64,000 bases of DNA. Origin: Pseudohongiella acticola. Lineage in GTDB: Bacteria; Pseudomonadota; Gammaproteobacteria; Pseudomonadales; Pseudohongiellaceae. Positions within the stretch are counted from its first letter, which is position 1, and each line of letters begins with the position of its first letter. The translations under genes were made by a program, and so were the position numbers. The stretch is taken from NCBI RefSeq assembly GCF_001758195.1, contig NZ_MASR01000001.1, positions 1 to 64,000 of the forward strand. The letters run 5' to 3'. The notes under the pieces are model-generated. The model saw only the letters and a program-made list of their open reading frames with translations. It made no database searches and was not told the origin of the DNA. This document shows positions 20,850-30,862 of the stretch, piece by piece.

Positions 20850-21931
20850 CTCAGAAAACCGCTCTTATTACCGGCATTACTGGCCAGGACGGAAGTTACC
20901 TTGCAGAGTTTCTGCTTGAGAAAAACTATATTGTACATGGCATTAAACGCCGGGCCAGCTCATTTAATACACAACGTGTTGATCATGTTTATCAGGATCC
21001 GCATGTGGACAATGCCCGTTTCAAACTCCACTACGGGGACCTGTCCGACACCAGCAATCTGATCCGCATTATCCAGGAAACCCAGCCTGACGAAATTTAT
21101 AATCTGGCTGCGCAAAGCCATGTAGCCGTAAGTTTTGAAAGCCCGGAATACACCGCTGACGTCGATGGCTTGGGTACATTGCGACTTCTGGAAGCCATTC
21201 GTATTCTAGGCATGGAGAAAAAGACACGGTTCTACCAGGCGTCAACCTCGGAACTATATGGCCTGGTTCAGGAAACACCGCAGCGTGAGACCACACCTTT
21301 TTATCCACGTAGCCCTTACGCGGTCGCCAAGCTCTATGCCTACTGGATTACCGTGAACTATCGTGAAGCGTATGGTATGTATGCCTGCAACGGTATTCTT
21401 TTTAATCACGAAAGTCCGCGCCGTGGTGAAACCTTTGTAACCCGAAAAATTACCCGAGGCCTGGCCAATATCAGTCAGGGGTTGGAGCAAAGCCTTTATA
21501 TGGGCAACCTGGATGCCTTAAGAGATTGGGGGCATGCCAAGGATTATGTGCGCATGCAATGGATGATGCTTCAGCAAGAGCAAGCAGAAGACTTCGTCAT
21601 CGCGACCGGCGTGCAATACAGCGTAAGGCAGTTCATAGAAAAGACCGCCGTTGCGCTTGGTATGGACATTAGCTGGCAAGGTTCAGGCCTGGATGAAGTT
21701 GGATACTGGAATGGTAACGCTATCATACGTATAGATCCGCGCTACTTCAGGCCTACGGAAGTGGAGTCTTTAGTGGGGGATGCCAGCAGGGCCGAGGGCA
21801 AACTTGGTTGGGTGCCAGAAATTTCACTAGATGAAATGATTGCCGAAATGGCAGCTCATGACCTGGCAGAAGCCAAGAAGCAAGCTCTGTTGCGGACCAA
21901 TGGTTATTCAGTGTCAGTGACACAGGAGTGA
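20846..21931 (+). CDS. gmd: GDP-mannose 4,6-dehydratase
   Basis: A 361-residue short-chain dehydrogenase that makes GDP-4-keto-6-deoxy-mannose, the substrate for fcl. Motifs: [19 protein letters not shown] (NADP binding), [23 protein letters not shown], and [14 protein letters not shown] with the catalytic Tyr and Lys, then [21 protein letters not shown]. Length and sequence are close to characterised GMDs. It overlaps fcl by ATGA. No genes for GDP-mannose supply (manA, manB, manC) lie in the window, so that pool must come from elsewhere. Confidence 0.96.
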   Translation: MTQKTALITGITGQDGSYLAEFLLEKNYIVHGIKRRASSFNTQRVDHVYQDPHVDNARFKLHYGDLSDTSNLIRIIQETQPDEIYNLAAQSHVAVSFESPEYTADVDGLGTLRLLEAIRILGMEKKTRFYQASTSELYGLVQETPQRETTPFYPRSPYAVAKLYAYWITVNYREAYGMYACNGILFNHESPRRGETFVTRKITRGLANISQGLEQSLYMGNLDALRDWGHAKDYVRMQWMMLQQEQAEDFVIATGVQYSVRQFIEKTAVALGMDISWQGSGLDEVGYWNGNAIIRIDPRYFRPTEVESLVGDASRAEGKLGWVPEISLDEMIAEMAAHDLAEAKKQALLRTNGYSVSVTQE

Positions 21932-21994
21932 ACTCATGAACGAGTGCGTGATAAACCCTTGCTGCGGATACAGGATTCTGTTCGGGGCCCGTCT

Positions 21995-22768
21995 ATGAAA
22001 GCTGTCATACTTGCGGGTGGGCTAGGTACGCGTATTTCCGAAGAAACGCATCTGAAGCCAAAACCCATGATTGAGATCGGCGGGAAGCCGATTTTATGGC
22101 ATATCATGAAGATGTATTCTGCGCATGGCGTGAATGAGTTCGTAATCTGCTGCGGGTACAAAGGTTATGTCATCAAGGAATACTTCGCCAATTACTTTCT
22201 TCATATGTCAGATGTCACCATCGATATGGTTGACAATAAAATGGAAGTCCACAACCAGAAAGCAGAACCGTGGAAGGTGACACTGGTTGATACCGGGGAT
22301 TCGACGTTGACCGGCGGTCGCTTGAAGCGCGTAGCCCCCTATATTGAACACGAAGATGCTTTTTGTTTTACCTACGGTGATGGAGTCAGCGACGTCAATA
22401 TCAGCGCTGCAATTGAATTTCACAAGCAACACGGAAAACTTGCCACAGTGACTGCAGTGCAGCCTCCGGGTCGCTATGGCGCCCTGGAACGCGATGGCTC
22501 TCAGGTAACAGATTTTGTTGAAAAACCACGGGGAGATGGTGGACTCATCAATGGTGGGTTCTTCGTTTTGTCTCCAGGTTGTTTGTCCCTGATCGAGAAT
22601 GACCAAACCAGCTGGGAAGGGGCGCCGCTAACTCAGCTGGCCAGGATGCAGCAAATGATGGCTTTTGAGCACAAAGGGTTCTGGCAGCCAATGGATACTC
22701 TCCGCGATAAAAACCATCTTGAGGAGCTATGGGCAAGTGGTGCAGCACCATGGAAAACCTGGTCGTGA
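21995..22768 (+). CDS. rfbF: Glucose-1-phosphate cytidylyltransferase
   Basis: A 257-residue nucleotidyltransferase forming CDP-glucose. The start [25 protein letters not shown] has the pyrophosphorylase signature; [13 protein letters not shown] and GGFFVLSPG follow. The length equals that of the Salmonella enzyme. The ATG at 21995 was chosen because it begins the conserved fold; 17 extra codons upstream are open but unlikely. It opens a five-gene overlapping block for a CDP-linked 6-deoxy sugar. Confidence 0.94.
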   Translation: MKAVILAGGLGTRISEETHLKPKPMIEIGGKPILWHIMKMYSAHGVNEFVICCGYKGYVIKEYFANYFLHMSDVTIDMVDNKMEVHNQKAEPWKVTLVDTGDSTLTGGRLKRVAPYIEHEDAFCFTYGDGVSDVNISAAIEFHKQHGKLATVTAVQPPGRYGALERDGSQVTDFVEKPRGDGGLINGGFFVLSPGCLSLIENDQTSWEGAPLTQLARMQQMMAFEHKGFWQPMDTLRDKNHLEELWASGAAPWKTWS

Positions 22769-23823
22769 CTGAGAAATCTGACTTCTGGTTTGGTAAGCGC
22801 GTTCTGCTTACCGGACACACCGGTTTTAAAGGAAGCTGGTTAGCCTTATGGTTACAGCGAATGGGAGCTGAGATCTCCGGAATAGCATTAGCTCCGAATA
22901 CGTCTCCAAATTTATTTGAGTTAGCAAAGCTATCTGAAGGCATGGATAGCCAGTTCTGTGACGTTCGTGACCGTGAAGCGATCGATAAAATCGTTCGTAG
23001 GGTAGATCCGGAAATTGTATTTCATCTGGCTGCCCAGCCTCTGGTGCGTGCCAGCTATGACGATCCCGTGACGACTTTTGACACCAATGTGATGGGAACC
23101 ACACATGTCCTTGATGCCTTGCGCGGACTGAGCACTGCGAGGGTCGCCGTGATGGTGACCACCGACAAAGTTTATGCCAATAACGAATGGTGCTATCCGT
23201 ACCGGGAGACCGATACGCTAGGCGGTCATGACCCATACAGCGCCAGCAAAGCAGCCAGTGAAATAGTAATCGCCAGTTACCGCGATGCATTCCTGAAGCA
23301 ACAAGGTCTGGCTGTTGCCAGCGCTCGTGCAGGTAATGTCATTGGCGGTGGTGACTGGTCAGAGGATCGACTGATTCCGGACGCAGTGCGAGCCTGGCAA
23401 TCCGACGAGGCTCTTGATATTCGCAGGCCTGATGCTATCAGGCCATGGCAACATGTGCTGGAGCCACTGTTTGGCTATTTGACTCTGGCTGAAAAGCTCT
23501 GGCATCAACCTGAACTGGCCGGTGCGTTTAACTTCGGCCCACCCTCACATGAAGCTGCTACTGTGCGCCACGTTATCGAGGTCGCCCGAGATGCCTTCGG
23601 CCAAGGAGCGGTTAGGTTCGGAGAAGGCAACGCTGGCCCTCATGAAGCGGGCTGGTTATCACTTGAAACAGGGAAGGCGCGTGCAACATTGGGCCTGAAC
23701 CCACAATGGAACTTGACGGATGCAGTCTCGCGCACGATGGACTGGTATCGTGATCAGTTTAAGGGTGCTGAGGCACTCAGTCTGTGTGAGGCCGATATCG
23801 ATGCTTATGAGTCTGGCTTATGA
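22765..23823 (+). CDS. rfbG: CDP-glucose 4,6-dehydratase
   Basis: An SDR enzyme converting CDP-glucose to CDP-4-keto-6-deoxyglucose. It has [24 protein letters not shown] at the N-terminus, [46 protein letters not shown] with Tyr-x3-Lys, and [18 protein letters not shown] with [14 protein letters not shown], all typical of this family. The GTG at 22765 overlaps the rfbF stop (GTGA) and aligns with known N-termini. ATGs at 22729 and 22750 in the same frame are alternatives; the former has a GAGGAG close upstream. It feeds the epimerase, methyltransferase and reductase that follow. Confidence 0.93.
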   Translation: MTEKSDFWFGKRVLLTGHTGFKGSWLALWLQRMGAEISGIALAPNTSPNLFELAKLSEGMDSQFCDVRDREAIDKIVRRVDPEIVFHLAAQPLVRASYDDPVTTFDTNVMGTTHVLDALRGLSTARVAVMVTTDKVYANNEWCYPYRETDTLGGHDPYSASKAASEIVIASYRDAFLKQQGLAVASARAGNVIGGGDWSEDRLIPDAVRAWQSDEALDIRRPDAIRPWQHVLEPLFGYLTLAEKLWHQPELAGAFNFGPPSHEAATVRHVIEVARDAFGQGAVRFGEGNAGPHEAGWLSLETGKARATLGLNPQWNLTDAVSRTMDWYRDQFKGAEALSLCEADIDAYESGL

Positions 23824-24380
23824 GTCGGTTTGATATAAAGAACCTTCCCCTTGACGGGTTGAAGCTGATTGAGCGTCAGCAGATGGGTGACAGCCGTGGT
23901 TTTTTATCAAGAATTTTTTGTACAAACGAATTGTCTGCCGCCGGATGGAGCGCACCCGTCGTCCAAATTAATCACACCCATACTGCGCGGCGCGGCACTG
24001 TGCGTGGCATGCACTACCAGATACCGCCGCACGCTGAGATCAAACTGGTCTCCTGCCTTCAAGGCGAAATATGGGATGTTGCCGTTGATCTCCGTACTGA
24101 CTCGCCAACCTATCTGCAATGGCATGCAGAGATACTCTCTGCTGAAAACCGACGTGCGTTACTGATACCCGAGGGCTTTGCGCATGGCTTTCAGACGCTG
24201 AGCGATAATGTCTCGCTGTTGTACTGCCACAGTGCAGCCTACCACCCTGATGCCGAAGCAGGATTGAGTGCTCAGGATCCGAGACTGGCTATTCATTGGC
24301 CGCAAGATATAACCGAACTCTCTGCTAGAGACGCTGGCCACAATTTGATTGACCCAACTTTTGATGGAGTAAAGGTTTGA
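23820..24380 (+). CDS. dTDP-4-dehydrorhamnose 3,5-epimerase-like (RmlC family) sugar epimerase
   Basis: A 186-residue cupin of the RmlC family. It has GDSRGFLSRIF, the RGMHYQ motif with the catalytic His region, DVAVDLRTDSPTYLQWHAE and PEGFAHGFQTLSD. Since it lies between rfbG and a C-methyltransferase, its substrate is more likely CDP-4-keto-6-deoxyglucose than the dTDP sugar, epimerising C3, C5 or both. It overlaps rfbG by four bases (ATGA). Confidence 0.88.
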   Translation: MSRFDIKNLPLDGLKLIERQQMGDSRGFLSRIFCTNELSAAGWSAPVVQINHTHTARRGTVRGMHYQIPPHAEIKLVSCLQGEIWDVAVDLRTDSPTYLQWHAEILSAENRRALLIPEGFAHGFQTLSDNVSLLYCHSAAYHPDAEAGLSAQDPRLAIHWPQDITELSARDAGHNLIDPTFDGVKV

Positions 24381-25600
24381 ACTGTCGACACTGCTCAGAA
24401 CCGCTGCAGCATACGTTTGTAGATCTCGGGTTTGCGCCTCCTTCTAATGCCTATTTGACTCAGGCTGACTTGAGCAAACCAGAAAAACACTATCCGTTGC
24501 GAGTAAAAATCTGCACGAATTGCTGGCTCGCACAGACAGAAGATTATGCAGACGCGGATGAACTGTTCAGCCCTGACTATGCCTATTTTTCAAGTACGTC
24601 CAGCGGATGGCTCGCGCATGCAGCCACTTTTGTGACAACGATTATTCCTAAGCTGGGACTGGGACCTGACAGCACGGTGCTAGAGGTTGCTTCGAATGAT
24701 GGCTACCTGCTTAAAAACTTTGTGAGTGCTGGGATCCCCTGTATAGGCATCGAACCAACTGCGAGTACTGCAGCTGCAGCAGAGGAACTGGGCATCCCGG
24801 TGTTACGAGAATTTTTTGGGGAGGCACTCGGCAAAAGGCTGGCCGCATCTCAACAACAAGCTGATCTGATCATCGGCAATAATGTCTACGCCCATGTGCC
24901 CGATATTAACGATTTTACAGGTGGCCTGAAGGCAGCGCTTAAACCGGGTGGCACAATCACGCTGGAGTTTCCGCACTTGATGCGCCTGATTGAGCAAAAT
25001 CAGTTTGATACAATCTATCATGAGCATTTTTCGTATTTGTCGCTCTACACTGTCGAACGAATTTTCAACGCTTCGGGTTTACGCATTTTTGACGTTGAAG
25101 AACTCACCACCCATGGCGGAAGTCTTCGAGTGTATGGCTGTCATACTGATGATATGCGCGATACATCGAGCAATATAGCAACGATCCTGACTGCAGAAGA
25201 ACAAGCTGGATTGCAGAAAATCGAAACGTATGAGTGCTTTCAGGCCAGGGCGAACAAAGTAAAAAACGATCTTCTAAGTTTTCTACTTGATCAGAAGCGA
25301 GCTGGAAAAAAAGTCGCGGCATATGGTGCTGCGGCAAAAGGTAATACTCTTCTCAATTATGCCGGTGTGACTCCTGATCTGGTTCCTTTTGTTTGTGATG
25401 CTGCTGCATCGAAACAGGGGAAATTCATGCCAGGGAGTCATATTCCTATTCTTCCTCCCAGCGAGTTAAAAGAATATTCGCCAGACTATGTCCTCGTGCT
25501 GCCTTGGAATATTGCGGTTGAGGTTAAGGAGCAAAATTCTGACTTGCGAGCTCAAGGAACAAAGTTCGTTACGTCCGTGCCAGGTTTGAGGTTCGAATGA
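24377..25600 (+). CDS. NDP-hexose C-methyltransferase (TylCIII-like)
   Basis: A 407-residue SAM-dependent methyltransferase of the sugar C-methyltransferase family. The N-terminal zinc-binding domain has cysteines in CRHCSEPL and KICTNCWLAQ. The SAM domain includes VLEVASNDGYLLKNF and IIGNNVYAHVPD, followed by YHEHFSYLS, a family hallmark around the active-site His/Tyr. The C-terminal domain (KVAAYGAAAKGNTLLNYAG) is also typical. Such enzymes add a methyl group, usually at C3, to a 4-keto-6-deoxy sugar. It starts with TTG, overlapping the previous stop, with GGAG/AAAGG before it. Confidence 0.9.
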   Translation: MNCRHCSEPLQHTFVDLGFAPPSNAYLTQADLSKPEKHYPLRVKICTNCWLAQTEDYADADELFSPDYAYFSSTSSGWLAHAATFVTTIIPKLGLGPDSTVLEVASNDGYLLKNFVSAGIPCIGIEPTASTAAAAEELGIPVLREFFGEALGKRLAASQQQADLIIGNNVYAHVPDINDFTGGLKAALKPGGTITLEFPHLMRLIEQNQFDTIYHEHFSYLSLYTVERIFNASGLRIFDVEELTTHGGSLRVYGCHTDDMRDTSSNIATILTAEEQAGLQKIETYECFQARANKVKNDLLSFLLDQKRAGKKVAAYGAAAKGNTLLNYAGVTPDLVPFVCDAAASKQGKFMPGSHIPILPPSELKEYSPDYVLVLPWNIAVEVKEQNSDLRAQGTKFVTSVPGLRFE

Positions 25601-26427
25601 GCAATAGGGTTTTGGTAACTGGCGCCACAGGGTTTGTAGGGCGCCAAGTTATGAAATACTTGTCACTGCGTGATACGCGTCTGACTGTTGTAGTGCGCAA
25701 AGGAAAACAGGATTTGCTCTTTTGTCAGAAAAACATTGAGAAAATCATTCAAACCGATGATCTATTCGCTGAAACTGAAGATTGGTGGGCGGACGAATTG
25801 ACTGGAATTGATACCGTTATTCATTTGGCATGGTATGCCGAGCCAGGGTCCTACTTGCAGTCTATTAAAAATATTGATTGTTTAAAAGGAACATTGGCAA
25901 TGAGTAGCGCTGCGAAAAACGCCGGTGTACGTAGATTCATCGGTGCAGGCACCTGTTTTGAGTACGACCTGAGTGCTGGATATCTTTCTGTAGATACGCT
26001 ACTAAAGCCTTTGACGCCGTATGCGGCCTCTAAAGCCGCTGCTTATTATATGCTGTCTCAGTTTTTTTCTACTCAAGCGATTGAATTCGCATGGTGTCGA
26101 TTGTTCTATTTGTATGGGGAAGGCGAGGATAGTAGACGATTAGTGCCCTATCTGCGTCGCAAACTAGGCGCAGGGGAGGTTGCTGAGCTAACCAGCGGTA
26201 ATCAGATTCGAGACTTTATCGATGTCTCGGAAGCTGGAAAAGAAATCGCTGAAGTTGCCCTAGGGAATGTGTGTGGGCCAATAAATGTCTGTTCAGGAAT
26301 TCCGGTTACAGTCAGGGATTTAGCGGAGAGCATTGCGGATGAGTATCAGCGTAGAGATTTGCTCAAATTTGGTACAAGGCCTGATAACTTGTTTGACCCT
26401 CCCTGTGTCGTTGGGATCAGAAACTGA
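25597..26427 (+). CDS. NAD-dependent sugar epimerase/reductase, C-terminus short
   Basis: A 276-residue SDR protein: MSNRVLVTGATGFVGRQVM, VIHLAWYAEPG, FIGAGTCFEYD, TPYAASKAAAYYM with the Tyr-x3-Lys pair, and CRLFYLYGEGED. Related enzymes reduce the 4-keto group of CDP- or dTDP-linked deoxy sugars, which would be the last step after C-methylation. It overlaps the methyltransferase by ATGA. The protein stops at DPPCVVGIRN, earlier than relatives of about 300 residues. One extra base near 26413-26415 would restore the usual VVGDxKL segment and 18 more residues, so a frameshift is suspected. Confidence 0.82.
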   Translation: MSNRVLVTGATGFVGRQVMKYLSLRDTRLTVVVRKGKQDLLFCQKNIEKIIQTDDLFAETEDWWADELTGIDTVIHLAWYAEPGSYLQSIKNIDCLKGTLAMSSAAKNAGVRRFIGAGTCFEYDLSAGYLSVDTLLKPLTPYAASKAAAYYMLSQFFSTQAIEFAWCRLFYLYGEGEDSRRLVPYLRRKLGAGEVAELTSGNQIRDFIDVSEAGKEIAEVALGNVCGPINVCSGIPVTVRDLAESIADEYQRRDLLKFGTRPDNLFDPPCVVGIRN

Positions 26428-26600
26428 TGAGTATCTCTAAGTTCAAAACTAGAGGTATGGAAAAACAAATTGGCTAGCGGACTACCAAGGCGTTTCGGCA
26501 CAGATGGGCATAAATTTGTACTATTTACTATTCAATTCGATCTACGTGGCTTAATAAAAAGCCACGGCGAACTACTGCTTAAACAAAATAGGTATTGATA

Positions 26601-27371
26601 ATGGACGACTTTTCCAAAGAAGTTGCTGAACGTGTAAATGCAATTGAGGATAACAATGAGCTTTGGCAAATAGCTGATTCCTTTATGCGTGAGACCACCG
26701 TACCCAAATATTCTTATAACTTTTCCTGGTTGGATCGCCCCATAATTCAATACCCACAAGACATTGTGGCTATGCAAGAACTTATCTGGCGAGTAAAGCC
26801 AGACTTGATCATTGAGACTGGAATTGCGCACGGCGGATCTTTGATCTTTAGTGCCTCAATGTTGGCGCTTTTGGATATGTGTGATGCCATTAAAAGTGGA
26901 GCGACAATTTCTCCCGGGAAATCGGAGCGAAAGGTGCTTGGTATTGATATAGATATCCGCGCGCACAATCGAGCCGCAATCGAAGCCCATCCCATGCAAT
27001 CGCGTATTCAGATGATTCAAGGTTCCAGTATCGCTCCCGAAGTAGTTGAAGAGGTTAAAGGAATAGCTAAGAATTATGATCGCGTTCTTGTCTGTTTAGA
27101 CTCCAATCACACTCATGCACATGTGCTTTCTGAGTTGGAGGCCTACGCGCAGCTAACGAGCCTGGACAGTTATTGTGTTGTCTTTGATACGCTCGTTGAA
27201 GACATGCCAGCCAATATGTATCCGAACCGCCCCTGGGGGCCAGGGGACAACCCCAAAACCGCTGTGTGGGAGTACCTCAAGTCTCACCCCGAATTCGAAA
27301 TCGATAAAAGTATCCAGAATAAGCTACTTATTACCGTAGCACCTGATGGTTATCTAAAGAGAATTTCATAA
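26601..27371 (+). CDS. CmcI-like (cephalosporin hydroxylase family) SAM methyltransferase
   Basis: A 256-residue protein resembling the CmcI/RhmnO-methyltransferase family: NFSWLDRPIIQYPQDIVAMQELIWRVKPDLIIETGIAHGGSL, then KVLGIDIDIRAHNR and VLVCLDSNHTHAHVLSEL. Members in polysaccharide loci are probably sugar O-methyltransferases, despite the hydroxylase name. I chose the ATG at 26601; a TTG two codons earlier is also in frame. A gap of about 170 bases separates it from the truncated reductase. Codon use is more AT-rich than in the genes before it. Confidence 0.8.
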   Translation: MDDFSKEVAERVNAIEDNNELWQIADSFMRETTVPKYSYNFSWLDRPIIQYPQDIVAMQELIWRVKPDLIIETGIAHGGSLIFSASMLALLDMCDAIKSGATISPGKSERKVLGIDIDIRAHNRAAIEAHPMQSRIQMIQGSSIAPEVVEEVKGIAKNYDRVLVCLDSNHTHAHVLSELEAYAQLTSLDSYCVVFDTLVEDMPANMYPNRPWGPGDNPKTAVWEYLKSHPEFEIDKSIQNKLLITVAPDGYLKRIS

Positions 27372-27443
27372 ACAGTTGTTGTCTAGTCTAGCTGAGATAG
27401 TTCAATTGAGGATACGCAAGTTGATGCTCTGTCAGGTTTCTGT

Positions 27444-28964
27444 GTGATACAGCGTAATCTGATTGCAAATTACCTGGGACAAGGTTGGGTCGCCTTGATG
27501 GGGTTGGCGTTCATTCCGCTATACATTCGGTATCTGGGAATCGAAGCGTATGGGTTGATCGGGTTGTTCGCAGTGTTGCAAGCTTGGCTAAGTTTGCTCG
27601 ACATGGGAATGACGCCAACGCTAAACCGCGAAATGGCAAGATTTACAGGCGGGGCGCATAGCTCAGAGTCTATTCTAGACCTGCTTCGAAGCATTGAAGT
27701 TGTTGCAATCACTGTTGCTTTGTTATTGGCATTGGGAATATGGGCAGGATCAGATTGGCTGGCTAGCGATTGGTTGCGCGCTGAAACACTGTCCGCTGAT
27801 GTCGTCGCCCAGGCATTTGTGATTATGGGTGTTGTGACCTCATTACGCTTCGTAGAAGGCATATACCGTAGTTGTATAATAGGGTTGCAACACCAGGTTC
27901 ATTATAATGTCATCAATAGTTGCTTTGCTACATTGCGTGGATTTGGCGCCTTGGTGGTCGTTGGCTGGATCTCGCCGACTATCGAAGCTTTCTTTATCTG
28001 GCAGGGTGTGGTGTCGTTGCTAACCTTATGTGTTCTGGGTGCCTTCACGTATCGTCTTATACCCAAATCTGTGAGGTCTGGGCGATTTTCTATTCAGGCA
28101 TTGCAAGGTATCAGCCGATTTGCGGGTGGAATGTTAGGCATTACATTTCTAACACTGCTATTGACGCAAATCGACAAAATACTTCTGTCGAAAATACTCA
28201 CTCTCAGTGAATATGGTTACTATTCACTGGCTGCTGTGGTTGCTTCAGCGCTATATATGCTGACCGGGCCGATCACCCAAGCGTGGTTTCCTCGTTTGAG
28301 TGAATTACACGCTACCGATAATCAAGCAGAGTTGATAAGAAAATATCATCAGGGTGCACAGTTGGTTTCGGTGTTGATGGGTAGTGCAGCTATCGTACTC
28401 ATAATCTTCTCGGAAGATGTATTGCAACTTTGGACCCAAGATCATCTCCTCGCAGAACGGGGCTCTATTCTTCTCAGTATTCTGGCATTAGGGAATTTGC
28501 TCAACGGACTTATGTGGATGCCGTATCAAACCCAACTTGCGCACGGATGGACTGATTTGGCCACGCGTATCAATCTTGTTTCGGTGATATTCATTGTGCC
28601 AGCTATCCTTTGGGTAACGCCCCTCTATGGTGCAGAGGGAGCAGCTTGGATTTGGGTCTGCTTGAATGCCGGTTATCTACTAATAGGTATTCATCTTATG
28701 TACCGCCGAATACTCACTGAGGAAAAATGGCGCTGGTATAGATTCGACATTCTTCAGCCACTGCTTGCTGCCACTGGGGTCGCTAGCATTTCAGCCTGGG
28801 TAATGCCGGATTCTCTAACCTGGCAGGTTCAGCTACTTTGGTTGTCGGCGTCTAGTGTGACTACCTTGGTAGCTTCTGCAATGTCATCACAATATGTGCG
28901 GGCAGCGCTAATTACAAAAATCAAGTTACGCCGTAAAGTCACTAGGTCATCGAGCACAATATGA
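27444..28964 (+). CDS. Polysaccharide flippase, Wzx-like (MOP superfamily)
   Basis: A 506-residue multi-pass membrane protein starting QRNLIANYLGQGWVALMGLAFIPLYIRYLGIEAYGLIGLFAVLQAW, the typical N-terminal pattern of oligosaccharide flippases, with about 12-14 hydrophobic segments. It should move undecaprenyl-linked repeat units across the inner membrane for the polymerase. The start is a GTG at 27444; no better ATG is nearby. The stop overlaps the next glycosyltransferase by ATGA. Confidence 0.9.
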   Translation: MIQRNLIANYLGQGWVALMGLAFIPLYIRYLGIEAYGLIGLFAVLQAWLSLLDMGMTPTLNREMARFTGGAHSSESILDLLRSIEVVAITVALLLALGIWAGSDWLASDWLRAETLSADVVAQAFVIMGVVTSLRFVEGIYRSCIIGLQHQVHYNVINSCFATLRGFGALVVVGWISPTIEAFFIWQGVVSLLTLCVLGAFTYRLIPKSVRSGRFSIQALQGISRFAGGMLGITFLTLLLTQIDKILLSKILTLSEYGYYSLAAVVASALYMLTGPITQAWFPRLSELHATDNQAELIRKYHQGAQLVSVLMGSAAIVLIIFSEDVLQLWTQDHLLAERGSILLSILALGNLLNGLMWMPYQTQLAHGWTDLATRINLVSVIFIVPAILWVTPLYGAEGAAWIWVCLNAGYLLIGIHLMYRRILTEEKWRWYRFDILQPLLAATGVASISAWVMPDSLTWQVQLLWLSASSVTTLVASAMSSQYVRAALITKIKLRRKVTRSSSTI

Positions 28965-29884
28965 GCGCTAAGTCAGTACCCGAAGTTGCCTGTGTCAATA
29001 TTCCTCAGGTAACGATAGGAATGCCTGTTTTTAATGGTGAAGAATTTATTGAGGAGGCGTTGGAATCATTATTGGCGCAGTCGTTTTCGAATTTTGAGCT
29101 AATAATTTCCGACAACGCATCAACTGACTCTACCGAGGCAATATGTCGAAATTATGCCAGGAAAGATGCGCGTGTAAGATATTTTCGCCAGACTGAGAAT
29201 CTAGGTTCGGTTGCAAATTTCAAGTTTGTATTGGAAGAGGCAGTTGGTGAGTATTTCATGTGGGCAGCTGCGGATGATCTTTGGGCGCCAAATTTTATAG
29301 AAAAATGCCGCGATCTGCTTGTAAAAGATGAGGATGCAGGTATGGCCATGACGGCCTATGTTTGCTCATCAAGATTTAGTGAGCTATTGAAAATGAAATT
29401 CGAAAACCCCTTAGCGTGTATTTCTATTGAGGACAGAGCGGAACGTGTACGCGCCTATTCAAAATTGCCTTTCTCTACTCATAAAGACAATCTTGTATAC
29501 GCGTTGTGGCGAAAAAGAGCTTTGGTGCACTTGTTGTCTGACTTGGTATCTATAGCTAATCTTAATATCATCGGTACCTCAATGAATGAATACGCTTTAG
29601 CTATGCATAAGGGAAGATATAGTTCAGACGTAGGATTCTACAAGCGGTATAGATACGTTCCGCCCGGGCACTTTTTAGATCCTTTGCTGTCCTTTATCTC
29701 TAGGTTAAAGAGAAGAGCCAAGAACAGAGGGTTTAGCGCTAATGCATCTTACGGCGTTCAATCGCATCTCGCCGATTTGAGAGCCGTGTTGATCAGCGCA
29801 AACTTTACTGACGATTTTGTATCTGAAATTGTGCAAACAAATATTAAGCATCTCAACGGCAATAGACATAATCCAGATGATTGA
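28961..29884 (+). CDS. Family 2 glycosyltransferase
   Basis: A 307-residue GT-A enzyme: VTIGMPVFNGEEFIEEALESLLAQSFSNFELIISDNASTDST is the standard GT2 nucleotide-sugar binding start, and YFMWAAADDLWAP contains the metal-binding Asp cluster. No membrane segment is evident, so it acts at the cytoplasmic face on the lipid-linked repeat unit. Donor and acceptor cannot be told from sequence. It is coupled to the flippase gene. Confidence 0.88.
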   Translation: MSAKSVPEVACVNIPQVTIGMPVFNGEEFIEEALESLLAQSFSNFELIISDNASTDSTEAICRNYARKDARVRYFRQTENLGSVANFKFVLEEAVGEYFMWAAADDLWAPNFIEKCRDLLVKDEDAGMAMTAYVCSSRFSELLKMKFENPLACISIEDRAERVRAYSKLPFSTHKDNLVYALWRKRALVHLLSDLVSIANLNIIGTSMNEYALAMHKGRYSSDVGFYKRYRYVPPGHFLDPLLSFISRLKRRAKNRGFSANASYGVQSHLADLRAVLISANFTDDFVSEIVQTNIKHLNGNRHNPDD

Positions 29885-30049
29885 GCCTATCGCTTGTTTA
29901 TGATTTAGTTTTCGTCTTTAACAAATTCCGCATTGGCTAACGGTGTCCATGTGATTTTTCTTTAACGAGTTGCTTCCTGTATGTAATTGAGATCGCTAAG
30001 TCTAAGTTTGCTCACTTTTTTTAATATTGTATCGAAGTAGGAAATTAGC

Positions 30050-30745
30050 TTGAAAATTGTTGATATAAACGAAAAAAATCGCCAAATTTGGCTGGAAGCA
30101 GCGTTGAAAGCATTGCCTAACGGCGCCAGTTTGCTTGATGCTGGTGCCGGTGAGCTCAAGAATCGTCAGTACTGTGAACACTTGCACTATGTGTCACAGG
30201 ATTTCTGCCAGTACGAAGGCGCGGAGGGCAATGCACCAGAGGAAGGTTTGCAATCGGAAAGCTGGAACACAACACGCATTGACTTAGTAAGCGATATCAC
30301 GGCTATACCTGCGCCTGACGCCAGCTTTGATGCCATCCTTTGCAGTGAAGTGCTTGAACATGTCCCTGATCCGACTCTTGCTTTAGATGAATTTGCAAGA
30401 CTGCTTAAACATGGTGGTAGAGTGATCCTTACGGCTCCGTTCTCTTCCAACGTTCACATGGCTCCGTACCATTATTGTAGTGGATTCTCAAAGTATTGGT
30501 ACGAACACCACCTTGCGAAACGCGGTTTTCGAATCGAGTCGCTTACACCCAACGGCGATTGGTATGCATTATTGCGCCAAGAAGTTACACGCCTAGGTGG
30601 TTTAGAGCGGCAGCGCGGAAATTGGAGCTGGCCATTTGCTTACTTTTATGCGCTCTTGGGTATGATGTATTTCAAGGTACGTGCAAATAAACGAGCTGAA
30701 GACTTGGCGTGCTTTGGCTGGCAGTGCGTTGCCGTAAAAGAATAG
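30050..30745 (+). CDS. Class I SAM-dependent methyltransferase
   Basis: A 231-residue methyltransferase of the type-11 group: SLLDAGAGELKNRQYC is the SAM-binding loop, followed by ITAIPAPDASFDAILCSEVLEHVPDP and FARLLKHGGRVILTAPFSS. It probably methylates a sugar or glycolipid intermediate. The start is a TTG preceded by GTAGGAAA; no in-frame ATG gives the complete fold. It stands between two non-coding gaps of about 165 and 115 bases. Confidence 0.8.
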   Translation: MKIVDINEKNRQIWLEAALKALPNGASLLDAGAGELKNRQYCEHLHYVSQDFCQYEGAEGNAPEEGLQSESWNTTRIDLVSDITAIPAPDASFDAILCSEVLEHVPDPTLALDEFARLLKHGGRVILTAPFSSNVHMAPYHYCSGFSKYWYEHHLAKRGFRIESLTPNGDWYALLRQEVTRLGGLERQRGNWSWPFAYFYALLGMMYFKVRANKRAEDLACFGWQCVAVKE

Positions 30746-30862
30746 AGCTAAAGGGTATCTTGCAATGGCTAGGTAGACAGTAGTCTCGCCTTCAACCCTT
30801 TAAGCCGAAGAAGAATTATAAAACTGGAATGACGATGATTGATAGAAGACCAAATTGCTTAT

